A stretch of 64,000 nucleotides of DNA from Clostridia bacterium. Lineage in GTDB: Bacteria; Bacillota_A; Clostridia; Christensenellales; Aristaeellaceae. The translations under genes were made by a program, and so were the position numbers. The stretch lies in assembly GCA_017509065.1 (NCBI GenBank), contig JAFWQM010000009.1:1-64000 (forward strand), given 5' to 3'. Shown one piece after another: positions 7,943 to 16,395 of the stretch (position 1 is the first letter of the stretch; every line of letters begins with the position of its first letter). The notes under the pieces are model-generated. The model did no database searches and had not been told where the DNA came from. It saw only the letters and a list, made by a program, of their open reading frames with translations.

Positions 7943-10918
7943 GTGAAACGGAAATGGAATGAACCGGAGATGCCGGCAGATGATCAGTACGGGCAGGAAG
8001 AACTGCCATCTGAAGAATATCTGACCGATACCTCCGACGATCAGGGGGAAGCTTATCCTGCCGATGAAGGCCTGTACGGCGCGGAGGAGCAATACCCATA
8101 TGAAGCGGACATGGAGGAGAGCGGCGGATATATGCCGCAGGAGCAAACAGCCTACATATCCGCGGAGAACGCGGGCTTTTCCAGCGAGTGGCTCGGGGAG
8201 GAACAGTACATAGAGCCGGAGGAACAGTTTCCCAGGCGCACGATTTTCAAGCCCCGCACGCGGAAGCCCTCGTTCATCCTGGCCGTGCTGGTGAACTCGT
8301 TCCGCACGATGATCCTGCTGGTGCTGATTTTTATGCTGGCAGGGCTTGGCGCTGTAATCGGCGTGGCGAAAGCTTACATGGAAACCGCTCCCGCCCTTGA
8401 CCTCACCGCTATCGACGATCAGGCGCAGACGTCGTTTATTTACGACGCTGCGGGGAACCTGATTACCGACTACAAGGGCACTGAAAACCGCATCATGGTG
8501 TCCATCGACACAATGCCGGAAAAGCTGCGCAACGCTTTTGTGGCGGTGGAGGACGCGCGGTTTTATACGCACAACGGCATCGACGTGAAACGCATCGTAG
8601 GCGCGTTCATCAGCAATTTCGTAACAGGCGGCCAGCAGGGCGGCTCCACGATCACCCAGCAGCTGATCAAAAACACGCTCCTGTCCAGTGAGCAAAGCTA
8701 CAAGCGCAAGATTCAGGAAGCCTACCTGGCGATGCAGCTGGAAGTGACATACAATAAAAGAGAGATCCTGGAAGCTTACCTGAACACGATTTATCTGGGC
8801 GAGGATTATTACGGCGTGAAGGTCGCTGCGTATAATTACTTCGGCAAAGACAACCTGAACGACCTGACGCTGCGGGAATGCGCCATGCTGGCGGGCATGA
8901 CCCGCAACCCCTACTACTATAACCCCCGCCGCAACTACTACACCCGGCAGAGCGACACCACCGACTATAAGAAGATCACCAACGACCGCACGGACTACGT
9001 GCTGCGCTGCATGTACGAAAACCAATTCATCTCCTACGACCAGTACATGGACGCGCTGGATCCTCAAAAAGCGAACGTGCTGCGGAATTCCCCGTCCTCC
9101 ACGGAATTGTACAAATACCCGCATTACGTGGAATACGCCATCCGCGACGTGGTAAAAGCCCTGCTGACCATTAACGGGCTGGAAGACACTTCGCAGAACC
9201 GCGCGAAAATGGAACAGAAGCTGCGCACCGGCGGCTACCGTGTGTATCTGACGCTGGATACCGAAATCCAGAATACCGTGGAACAGACCTTGCAGAACTA
9301 TTCCGACTATCCCGCCCTGCGCGACCCGGCGAACAGTACCTACCGCGCACGGAACAATGACGGCACCTACGATGAAATCCCCCAGCCCCAGGCAGCGGCG
9401 GTGGTGCTGGATTACCGGACGGGCGAGCTGAAAGCCATCGTGGGCAGCCGAACAGCTCCTACCAAGCGCAAGACGCTGAACCGCGCGTCTGATATGAACA
9501 TGCCCGTCGGCTCGGCAATCAAGCCCATCGCGGTGTACGCCCCGGCCATTGAGTTGGGCGCGGGCGCGGGCACGGTGCTGTACAATATGCCGCTGCCCAT
9601 TTCGGGCTGGCGGGGCAGCGACGGCAAGGATTCCTGGCCGCAGAATTACGGCGGCTCCTCCTACCGCGGCCCTGAAACCATGCGCACCGCTATCACCCGC
9701 AGCGACAATACCGCGGCGGCCTATGCCCTGATGGAATTCGTGGGCGTGGCGCGCTCAGAGAATTTCCTGGAGCTCCTGGGCGTATCCAAAGAACACATCA
9801 ACAGTACGCCCTTCGGCTTGGCGCTTGGCAGCAGTGGCATTTCCCCCGTTGAAATGGCGGTGGCCTTCGGTGTGCTTGGCAACGGCGGCGTATATCAGAG
9901 CCCCATTACCTTCACGACCATCGTCGACAGCAGCGGCACAGTCATCTACGACGCGCGCACCATGCGGCAGCAGTGGCGGGTGTTCAAGCCTTCCACCGCG
10001 TGGCTGACCGTAGACATGATGAAGGACGTTGTTTCCTCGGGCACAGGCACCGCGGCCAAAATCAGCGGCCAGACCGTGGCGGGCAAAACAGGCACCAACT
10101 CCGACCAGAAGGGCGTGTTCTTCTGCGGCATGACCGGCTGGTACTGCGCTTCCGTATGGATCGGCCACGATAACTATAAAGCGCTTTCCTCCAAAACCAC
10201 CGGCGGCAACAGCGCCGCCAAGCTGTGGAAAGCGTTCATGCAGCCCATTCATCAGGGCTTGTCCAACCGAGAGATCATGGGGGGCGACCCCGCTGATTAC
10301 GGGCTGGTGAAGGTGACCACCTGCAATGTGTCCGGCGATCTGGCGACCGATGCCTGCCGATATGACACGATGGGCTACGGCACCACCACGGATTACTGGC
10401 CGGCCGAGAACGTGCCTACCGTGACTTGCCGGATGCACTATACCTTGGACGTGTGCGACCAGACCGGTATGCTGGCCACCGGCTTCTGCCCTTCCCACCA
10501 GGTCAAAGGCGCGGTGCTCCTGCCCATGGGCCATCCGCTGTATGATTTCACGGGTACCCAGTATTCATCCGTGCTGACCGACTATTTGGGCGAATTTGCC
10601 GATTTGCGCCTGACTGGCGACATAAATGTCAATGACTCGATCATACAAAGCCGATCCTGCACGCTGCACCAGACGCCCGTATTCACCTATCAGCAGACAA
10701 TACTGGATCAGCAGTTTATCCCCGACGCGGAGCGCCTGCTGGAGCTTGCGCGCCAGCAGCTCATGAACATGCCCCAGGAGCATCCGGGATACGGCGAGCT
10801 TTACTACGCCATCGAACGCCTGGCCGGTACGCTTGCCTCCAATCCGTCCAGCGACGTGCTGACCGCCGCCATGGCCGTCCTGACCCAGGCCATGGCGAAC
10901 GCACAGGGAAGCTGGTAA
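7943..10918 (+). CDS. Class A penicillin-binding protein (PBP1A type)
   Basis: A 991-residue bifunctional peptidoglycan synthase. An acidic cytoplasmic N-terminus of about 100 residues precedes one membrane span near residues 108-130. The GT51 transglycosylase domain shows VAVEDARFYTHNGID and GGSTITQQLIKN. The transpeptidase domain has the Ser-x-x-Lys box SAIK after MPVG, the SDN box and the KTGT box (AGKTGTNSDQ). The C-terminal ~150 residues carry cysteine-rich linker sequence and a short repeat-like tail. The longest open frame starts at 7841, but the GTG at 7943 has AAGGAG six bases upstream and I prefer it. It is probably a single-gene transcript ended by the hairpin at 10948-11016. Confidence 0.95.
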   Translation: MKRKWNEPEMPADDQYGQEELPSEEYLTDTSDDQGEAYPADEGLYGAEEQYPYEADMEESGGYMPQEQTAYISAENAGFSSEWLGEEQYIEPEEQFPRRTIFKPRTRKPSFILAVLVNSFRTMILLVLIFMLAGLGAVIGVAKAYMETAPALDLTAIDDQAQTSFIYDAAGNLITDYKGTENRIMVSIDTMPEKLRNAFVAVEDARFYTHNGIDVKRIVGAFISNFVTGGQQGGSTITQQLIKNTLLSSEQSYKRKIQEAYLAMQLEVTYNKREILEAYLNTIYLGEDYYGVKVAAYNYFGKDNLNDLTLRECAMLAGMTRNPYYYNPRRNYYTRQSDTTDYKKITNDRTDYVLRCMYENQFISYDQYMDALDPQKANVLRNSPSSTELYKYPHYVEYAIRDVVKALLTINGLEDTSQNRAKMEQKLRTGGYRVYLTLDTEIQNTVEQTLQNYSDYPALRDPANSTYRARNNDGTYDEIPQPQAAAVVLDYRTGELKAIVGSRTAPTKRKTLNRASDMNMPVGSAIKPIAVYAPAIELGAGAGTVLYNMPLPISGWRGSDGKDSWPQNYGGSSYRGPETMRTAITRSDNTAAAYALMEFVGVARSENFLELLGVSKEHINSTPFGLALGSSGISPVEMAVAFGVLGNGGVYQSPITFTTIVDSSGTVIYDARTMRQQWRVFKPSTAWLTVDMMKDVVSSGTGTAAKISGQTVAGKTGTNSDQKGVFFCGMTGWYCASVWIGHDNYKALSSKTTGGNSAAKLWKAFMQPIHQGLSNREIMGGDPADYGLVKVTTCNVSGDLATDACRYDTMGYGTTTDYWPAENVPTVTCRMHYTLDVCDQTGMLATGFCPSHQVKGAVLLPMGHPLYDFTGTQYSSVLTDYLGEFADLRLTGDINVNDSIIQSRSCTLHQTPVFTYQQTILDQQFIPDAERLLELARQQLMNMPQEHPGYGELYYAIERLAGTLASNPSSDVLTAAMAVLTQAMANAQGSW

Positions 10919-10947
10919 ACCTTAAAAAGAATACGCAGTTTTCTCGG

Positions 10948-11016
10948 AAAAAAAACAGACGCCAGCCGCGTTATCTCCCTGTTTCCGATGGGGATACGCT
11001 CCGGCGTCTGTTTTTT
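10948..11016. terminator. Bidirectional terminator between convergent genes
   Basis: CAGACGCC (10956-10963) pairs with GGCGTCTG (11003-11010); A-run on the left and T-run on the right make it work for both the plus-strand penicillin-binding protein gene and the minus-strand GH31 gene. Confidence 0.85.
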
Positions 11017-11022
11017 CTGCGG

Positions 11023-13401
11023 TTATAGCGTTATTTCAATGGATTCGCCGCGATAGATGATCGTCTTGACTGTTTGCCGGTCAGCAGCAGAGATCAGGAA
11101 CGTTTGCTCGTGTGGCATGCCGGGATAGGTCCCGCGCCGCGCGCCGATGGTCAGCAGGCGCTTTTCATCGTTCCAGGTAAAGTCTGCCGCGGAGGATTCA
11201 CCGTGCTCATAACCATAACCGTCGCTTGCGTCGTCATAGAGCCGCAAACAACCGTTCCTGCCGGGATATACCCAGATTTCCAGCGGCAGGTCTTTCAGCT
11301 CCGCTGTGGATTGCGCTTCGCCGCCCCAGGTCAGGATCGCGCCGGCGCGGACGAAAACGGGAATGTGATCAAGCGGCGCTGTAACGGCCACGGTCTGGCC
11401 GCCCGGATAATACTGACCGCCGTACAGGTCATACCAGCCGCATCCTTCAGGCAGGTATACATGTTCAGAATCGTCACGGTTTTCGATCGTCTGAGAGCCG
11501 GGCAGGTAATACATGGGCCGGGTCACCGGCTTGACCAGCAGCGCGTCGCCCAGCATCATCTGGTCGTTCACTTCTCTCAGCCGCTTATCCTGCGGGAACA
11601 CGAGAGCCGGCACCCGCAGCATGGGAATCCCTTCTGCACGCAGCAGCGCCATCAACGAATAGAGGTACGGCGCTAAATGATAGCGCAGGCGGATGGTTTC
11701 GGCCATCGCGTCATAGAAAGGCTCGCCCGCCTCGCCCAGCCGCCAGATTTCCCTGGGCGTTCCCGTTCCGTGGGAACGCATCATGGGCAGGAAGGCGGCG
11801 TACTGCGCCCAGCGGACATACAGCTCCCGGTAGCCAAGGTCCTCCATGCCCGCATTATAATCGCCGTCAATAAACCAGGCTTTCCACCTGCCGGGGAAGA
11901 AAGCGCCGATATCGGTGGACCAGAACGCTTCGCCCGCAGCACAGAAGTTCAGCCCCTCGGGCACGTGGCGGCGCAGGGTTTCCCAGGTGGCGCTGACATC
12001 GCCGCTCCAGGTCACGGTTGCGTAGCGATGCTGCCCGGCCCAGGAGGAGCGGGTCAGGTTGCATACCCGCTTTTCATCCGTTTCCGACCGCTGGCCCTCC
12101 CAGATGCCGCGGGAATGGTGCAGGCTGTACAGGCCGATTTTGGCCGGGTCAAGATAGCGCCGCGCCTCTTCCATGTTCATTGCGGCGCGCAGCGCGGGCT
12201 CAGGCTTGATGCCCCCGTGCCAGTCGCTCTCAAACGGCTCGGAGCAGTCGCACCACCAGGCGTCGATTCCGTGGCGGAACAGCCCGTCCCGGGCCTGCTG
12301 CCAGTACAGCGCGCGGGCTTCGGGCCGGAATGCGTCGTAGATCAGCCGGTTGCCCAGCATGAAGCCCTGCTCCAGCATGGCCTTGCGGTCCAGGTTTCTG
12401 TCGCCCTGCATGCTGGGCCAGATGGAAATCATCAGCCGGACGCCCATTTCGTGCAGCCTGACCGTGAAAGCGTCAGGGTCGGGGAAGCGGCTTTCGTCGA
12501 AGTGCTTCCAGCCCCATTGCCCCTCCGGCCAGCTCTGCCAGTCCAGCACGATCATATCCAGCGGGATCTTCCGGCGGCGGTATTCCGCGGCGACATTCAC
12601 CATTTCCTCCGCGTCCACATACCGCTCCTTGGATTGGATATAGCCCAGGGCATACTTTGGCAGCATCGGCGTTTCGCCGGTGAGCAGCCGATACTTTTTC
12701 ATGGCGGAAGCGTAGTCTCCCTCGCCGTAGAAGAAGTACCAGTCCAGCTCGTCTGCGCAGTCCGCCCAGAGATAGGAGCCTTCCTCGTCGTCATGAAAGG
12801 CCATCATGCAGCCCATGTCAAACAGGATACCCCAGCCTTTGGTGGAAACCAGCACGGGCACGACGGCCTTCATGTTGTGCTGATACAGCACGCGGCTGTG
12901 GCCCCGCAGATTGCCGATGCCCTCCTCATGGGAGCCGAGGCCGTACAGACCTTCATCCGGGTCAAATACAAACTGCTGCCGAGCCTCGTAAGCGGTGCGG
13001 TCCTGGACGGTTTCGGCGGGCACTGCATAGGCGCGGACGCCGTCAACGCTCTTTTCCTCCCGAACAGGCGCGCTCAGGTCATACTGGTTGATCATCACTG
13101 GCTTTTCCTGCAAGGCGCAGGGGCGCTTTATCGGTTCACGCAGAATCGCGACGCCGTTTTCGTCGGTAAAAGTCAGGACGCCGTCCCGGATGACGACCCG
13201 GACGCCGCCCGCGGTGAGCGCCGTTTCCGTTTCCGTGGAAACGGCCTGGATATCCAGGGCTTCAAGTGGCTCCACTACGGGGCTTTGATCCGAAAGGAAA
13301 TGGTCGCGCAGGGTGCGCGTGACGCGGACGATGCCCGCATCCGGGAAAACCAGCCGGGTGCGGATACCGTTGTGCGAGTATACATATGCTTTGGACGACA
13401 A
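11023..13401 (-). CDS. Glycoside hydrolase family 31 (alpha-glucosidase/alpha-xylosidase type)
   Basis: A 792-residue intracellular retaining alpha-glycosidase without signal peptide. An N-terminal beta-sandwich (to about residue 230, including GLYGLGSHEE) precedes the TIM barrel. The nucleophile is Asp385 in WWCDCSEPFE, and the upstream PLDMIVLDWQSWP strand is typical of GH31; C-terminal beta domains follow. Substrate could be alpha-glucoside or alpha-xyloside. Start choice: AAGGAGG lies seven bases before a TTG at 13401, whereas the ATG at 13437 lies upstream of this ribosome binding site and inside the preceding gene. It ends the minus-strand gene run. Confidence 0.92.
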   Translation of the reverse strand: MSSKAYVYSHNGIRTRLVFPDAGIVRVTRTLRDHFLSDQSPVVEPLEALDIQAVSTETETALTAGGVRVVIRDGVLTFTDENGVAILREPIKRPCALQEKPVMINQYDLSAPVREEKSVDGVRAYAVPAETVQDRTAYEARQQFVFDPDEGLYGLGSHEEGIGNLRGHSRVLYQHNMKAVVPVLVSTKGWGILFDMGCMMAFHDDEEGSYLWADCADELDWYFFYGEGDYASAMKKYRLLTGETPMLPKYALGYIQSKERYVDAEEMVNVAAEYRRRKIPLDMIVLDWQSWPEGQWGWKHFDESRFPDPDAFTVRLHEMGVRLMISIWPSMQGDRNLDRKAMLEQGFMLGNRLIYDAFRPEARALYWQQARDGLFRHGIDAWWCDCSEPFESDWHGGIKPEPALRAAMNMEEARRYLDPAKIGLYSLHHSRGIWEGQRSETDEKRVCNLTRSSWAGQHRYATVTWSGDVSATWETLRRHVPEGLNFCAAGEAFWSTDIGAFFPGRWKAWFIDGDYNAGMEDLGYRELYVRWAQYAAFLPMMRSHGTGTPREIWRLGEAGEPFYDAMAETIRLRYHLAPYLYSLMALLRAEGIPMLRVPALVFPQDKRLREVNDQMMLGDALLVKPVTRPMYYLPGSQTIENRDDSEHVYLPEGCGWYDLYGGQYYPGGQTVAVTAPLDHIPVFVRAGAILTWGGEAQSTAELKDLPLEIWVYPGRNGCLRLYDDASDGYGYEHGESSAADFTWNDEKRLLTIGARRGTYPGMPHEQTFLISAADRQTVKTIIYRGESIEITL

Positions 13402-13414
13402 ACTGAGTCCCTCC

Positions 13415-13801
13415 TTACGGTATCCGTGTAAATCCAATGCTGCCTTTTGCCCGATGGCCGGTGACGGAGATATGGTAAACGCCGGATTCCGGGATCACCA
13501 GCGTGAACCCGCCGTCGGTCTGGCTTGTTCCGGTATAGATTGGTTCTTTTCCCTCCTGACCGACCGAAATGTCCACGCTCCCGCTCTTGTGAGCGAATTC
13601 CACCCGCAGCTGTTCGCCTTCCGGGAGCGTCAGATCGCAGGTCTGTTCCTTATTCAGGATGGTATACTCCATCTGGAAGCCGGTTTCGTTCGCTGTCTTT
13701 GAACCGTCGAACGCGCTGTTGTTCCCGCATCCCGTGAGCAGGATGATCGTCAGCGAGAGAAGAAGAATCAGCGCTGCTGCGCCGCCCGTCTTTTGCTTCA
13801 T
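13415..13801 (-). CDS. Small lipoprotein of unknown function
   Basis: A 128-residue protein with a clear lipoprotein signal (hydrophobic core then LLTGC, Cys25). The mature part is short and predicted to be beta-rich (TLVIPESGVYHISVTGHRAKG), resembling small extracellular beta-sandwich domains that bind or shield surfaces. No family recognised. It lies between a flavin oxidoreductase gene (43 bases upstream) and the GH31 gene, whose start is 13 bases past its stop, so it probably shares a transcript with the glycosidase. Confidence 0.75.
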   Translation of the reverse strand: MKQKTGGAAALILLLSLTIILLTGCGNNSAFDGSKTANETGFQMEYTILNKEQTCDLTLPEGEQLRVEFAHKSGSVDISVGQEGKEPIYTGTSQTDGGFTLVIPESGVYHISVTGHRAKGSIGFTRIP

Positions 13802-13844
13802 GTTTCCGTCCTGTCTTTCATGGTCATTTGTTTTGTCACTCAGT

Positions 13845-14531
13845 CTAAGATACCGTTCCGTTCACAATCTGGGCGTACTGCTCCTCGGGGATCATGGGGG
13901 AAGTGATTTGTAAAAGCAATCCGCTGTCGATTGTGCCGGTTTCAGCGTACTGCCGTCCGGCCTGCCTGACCAGCTTTAATCTCGGCGCAGTGATGATTTC
14001 CGCCTCCGGCGCGCTGAACATAGGGCTTTCCGGCACCGTGATGATTGTGCGGCGCTCCGGGAAGCACAGGCTGAACTGCATCACCGCGGGCTCAAAGTTG
14101 TGCCTGCTGTTGGGGAAGCCACAGCCGCAGATCATCAGGTATCTGAGGTGCGAAAAATCCGCCTGGCACACGTGCTCGTACCGCTCGCCCGATTTCCGCA
14201 TGGCCATGGAGGACAGCGGCATCGTGCGGTCGAGCAGCGCTTTGAGCGGCGCGGGCATTCCATAGCAGTAGAGCGGGAAGCTGAACAGCAGCAAATCGCT
14301 GGCCAGGATTTTGGACAGAATCTCCCGCATGTCGTCGTCATGAACGCATACGCCGCCGTTCCGCTTGCAGACAAAGCATCCGGAACAGTATTCGATGTGA
14401 CGGTCAATGACGTGAATGATTTGAATCTCCTGCGCCGCCGCTTCTTTCATCCCGTCCAGAAACGCCCGGGTGATGCGCAGGGTGTCGCTGTTTTCCCGCT
14501 TGGGGCTTCCGTTGAATACGAGAATTTTCAT
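13845..14531 (-). CDS. Flavodoxin-like NAD(P)H-dependent FMN reductase
   Basis: A 228-residue protein with the FMN phosphate loop near the N-terminus (VFNGSPKRENSDTLRI) and the flavodoxin-fold segment SFPLYCYGMPAPLKALLDR. A cysteine cluster (CSGCFVCKRNGGVCVHDDDM, residues about 49-68) matches the iron-sulfur-flavoprotein/multimeric flavodoxin group of anaerobes. It should pass electrons from a reduced cofactor to small acceptors. It begins 9 bases after the stop of the Xre-superoxide-reductase fusion gene, so the two are almost surely expressed together and may form a redox pair. Confidence 0.88.
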   Translation of the reverse strand: MKILVFNGSPKRENSDTLRITRAFLDGMKEAAAQEIQIIHVIDRHIEYCSGCFVCKRNGGVCVHDDDMREILSKILASDLLLFSFPLYCYGMPAPLKALLDRTMPLSSMAMRKSGERYEHVCQADFSHLRYLMICGCGFPNSRHNFEPAVMQFSLCFPERRTIITVPESPMFSAPEAEIITAPRLKLVRQAGRQYAETGTIDSGLLLQITSPMIPEEQYAQIVNGTVS

Positions 14532-14540
14532 TGCTTTGTC

Positions 14541-15134
14541 TCACTTTCGCGGGATTCTCAGCTGATACAGCCCATGGCGGTTGCAGTAAGCATAGAGATA
14601 TTTTACGCGGCTTGTCTTGAACCTGGCTTCGGCGTTTCCCTCGGGGTAAAGCTTGACGAACTGCGTCCCTTGGTCGGACACCGCGCACAGAAAAGAGATA
14701 TAATGTTCCTTCGTCATGGGGTGCTCCATCGAAACGAAGTATTCATCCTCCACGATTTCCGTCCGGATGATATGGTCCGCGTCCGTTTCCTCCGCTTCCT
14801 GCGGGGGCAGGGTGATGCCGCAGCAGCTGATCACCGCCTCCCCGGTGGCCTGGACCACATTGCCGCACATCGGGCAGACATAGATTTTGCTTCGCATCAT
14901 GTTGGCCGCTCTGTTCCTGTTCTGCACCGCGTCGCCTGAGAGCAGCTCGATCACCGAAATATCAAGCGCTTCCGCCAGCGGCTTAAGCAGGCTGATGTCC
15001 GGAAATCCCCTGCCCGTTTCCCATTTACTCACCGCTTTGGAGCTGACGTGTATTTTCTCCGCAAGTTCCTCCTGGGTCATTCTCTTGCCTTCGCGCAGCC
15101 TGCGGATGGCCGCGCCGGTCACATAATTATCCAT
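14541..15134 (-). CDS. Xre-type regulator fused to a desulfoferrodoxin/superoxide-reductase-like domain
   Basis: A 197-residue two-part protein. Residues 5-66 are a Cro/C1 helix-turn-helix (MTQEELAEKIHVSSKAVSKW). Residues 84-108 copy a desulforedoxin centre (CPMCGN at 87-92 and the Cys104-Cys105 pair before G). Residues 118-190 copy the superoxide reductase centre: candidate iron ligands His121, His138 (HPM), His144 (EHYI), Cys184 and His187 (CNRHG). In superoxide reductases these five ligands hold the catalytic iron. I infer an iron-containing transcription factor that senses superoxide, peroxide or iron, or an enzyme that regulates itself. A palindrome covering its own ribosome binding site (15137-15160) is a likely control point. 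Confidence 0.85.
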   Translation of the reverse strand: MDNYVTGAAIRRLREGKRMTQEELAEKIHVSSKAVSKWETGRGFPDISLLKPLAEALDISVIELLSGDAVQNRNRAANMMRSKIYVCPMCGNVVQATGEAVISCCGITLPPQEAEETDADHIIRTEIVEDEYFVSMEHPMTKEHYISFLCAVSDQGTQFVKLYPEGNAEARFKTSRVKYLYAYCNRHGLYQLRIPRK

Positions 15135-15136
15135 GG

Positions 15137-15160
15137 CTTTCGCCTCCTTTACGGCGAAAG
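15137..15160 (-). promoter_or_regulatory. Palindrome over the ribosome binding site of the Xre fusion gene
   Basis: CTTTCGCC (15137-15144) and GGCGAAAG (15153-15160) are perfect eight-base arms around an eight-base loop. In the transcript the ribosome binding site AAAGGAGG lies in the loop and the 3' arm, and the ATG follows two bases later. It could act as an operator for the Xre dimer or as an RNA hairpin that limits translation. Confidence 0.6.
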
Positions 15161-15184
15161 TGTATCACATAAAGAAAACAAAAG

Positions 15185-15706
15185 CTACCCACGCTGCGTA
15201 GAGTCGGAGGTGAGTTCCAGCTCCAGGCATTTCCAGCGTTCGCCCAGAATGGGATAATACTCTTCTTCCGCCTGCGGCGCGTCGCGGAAGCCCGCTGCCC
15301 GGTAGCACCAGTAGGCCGGCGCGTTATTTTCAAACACGCCCAGCGTGATCTTTTCCGCTTTCAGAATGTCAAAGGCGTATCGCTTCGCCAGCTCCAGCAT
15401 CCCGTGGCCGTATCCCTTGCCGCGCTTGCTGCTGTCCACGATCACGAATCCGAAGCGGAGGACGGTCTTATTTTCATCCGTGAACCGCATGATCATATGC
15501 CCGACGATACCGGTTTCGTCAAAGGCCGTCAGCTCGTAGAAACTGTCGGATTCGTCGAAGGCATGATAGTGGCGTTTCAAATCCTCCGCCGTGATGGGAT
15601 AATGATCGAATCTGTCCGCGCACCATTTCCGGAACGCCAGTTCATCCCCGACCCAGGAGACGATGGTTTCCGCGTCGCAGTCTTTATATGGCCTCAATCG
15701 AAGCAT
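15185..15706 (-). CDS. GNAT family N-acetyltransferase
   Basis: A 173-residue GNAT protein related to ribosomal-protein and amino-acid acetyltransferases of the RimJ/RimL style (MLRLRPYKDCDAETIVSWV at the start). The acetyl-CoA loop is SSKRGKGYGHGMLELAKRYA. The GTG at 15724 lies inside the upstream gene; the ATG at 15706 is preceded by GAGGTGG at good distance and is the better start. Ten bases separate it from the RpiB-like gene upstream. Confidence 0.88.
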   Translation of the reverse strand: MLRLRPYKDCDAETIVSWVGDELAFRKWCADRFDHYPITAEDLKRHYHAFDESDSFYELTAFDETGIVGHMIMRFTDENKTVLRFGFVIVDSSKRGKGYGHGMLELAKRYAFDILKAEKITLGVFENNAPAYWCYRAAGFRDAPQAEEEYYPILGERWKCLELELTSDSTQRG

Positions 15707-15716
15707 GGTTGCCACC

Positions 15717-16358
15717 TCACACACAATACCGCTCGATCAGCGAAACGATCTCCGGCCTGCTTCCATACCGGAAAAGATCCTCCCGCACCGCTTTCCATTG
15801 CAGCGCTTTCATGATCAGCTTTCTGTCGTACTGGTCAAGCGCTTCGGGCAGCGTTTTCTTGGTGACGCGGTTGATTTCCTTTAACGCTTCCGTGTCGCGC
15901 CTTTTCCTTTCCGCGTCCTCCGGCGGGAAGCCGCAGCCGAATTCCCCTTCAAACAGCTTGTCCAGCGTGCACTGCAAATTGATTTCTCCGAGCCATCCGT
16001 AGTTGAGCCCCAGCGGGAGGGACGCCGCGTTGCCGCCGTTGATCCGTCCGAACAGGAAAGCGTCCTGGGGCGTCTGTACGAACCCGCACAGCACGCCCGG
16101 CAGGCTGTTGCAAGCCAGCATCATCCCCTGGCCGGAGGAGCAGCCGGTGACGACAAAATCCACCACGCCGCAGGACAGGAGCAGGCTGATATTCAAAGCG
16201 GTTTCGATATAGGAAAACGAAGCGCTTTCGTTTAGGAAAACGCCGTAATTGACGGCGGTGTCCCGACGCCCGTTCTTTTCCAGCGCCTGACAGACGCAGC
16301 GATACAGGGCTTCGTTTTTTTCGCGCTGGGACGAAGCCTGAATGACCCCGATTCTCAT
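15717..16358 (-). CDS. RpiB/LacA/LacB-like sugar-phosphate isomerase family protein
   Basis: A 213-residue protein whose first 150 residues follow the RpiB/LacAB Rossmann-type pattern: MRIGVIQASSQREKNEAL, DFVVTGCSSGQGMMLACNSL (counterpart of the VCGTGIG/anion loop) and NGGNAASLPLG (counterpart of NDANVL). The family interconverts aldose and ketose phosphates. The C-terminal 60 residues are a charged helical extension (DAERKRRDTEALKEINRVTK) longer than in RpiB. An open frame reaches to 16544, but the ATG at 16358 has AGGGGA upstream and begins the conserved domain. It starts 37 bases after the neighbouring acetyltransferase-like gene. Confidence 0.82.
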   Translation of the reverse strand: MRIGVIQASSQREKNEALYRCVCQALEKNGRRDTAVNYGVFLNESASFSYIETALNISLLLSCGVVDFVVTGCSSGQGMMLACNSLPGVLCGFVQTPQDAFLFGRINGGNAASLPLGLNYGWLGEINLQCTLDKLFEGEFGCGFPPEDAERKRRDTEALKEINRVTKKTLPEALDQYDRKLIMKALQWKAVREDLFRYGSRPEIVSLIERYCV

Positions 16359-16395
16359 ATTCCCCTGATGGCTCCTTTTAGAACCCGCGCTTCCG

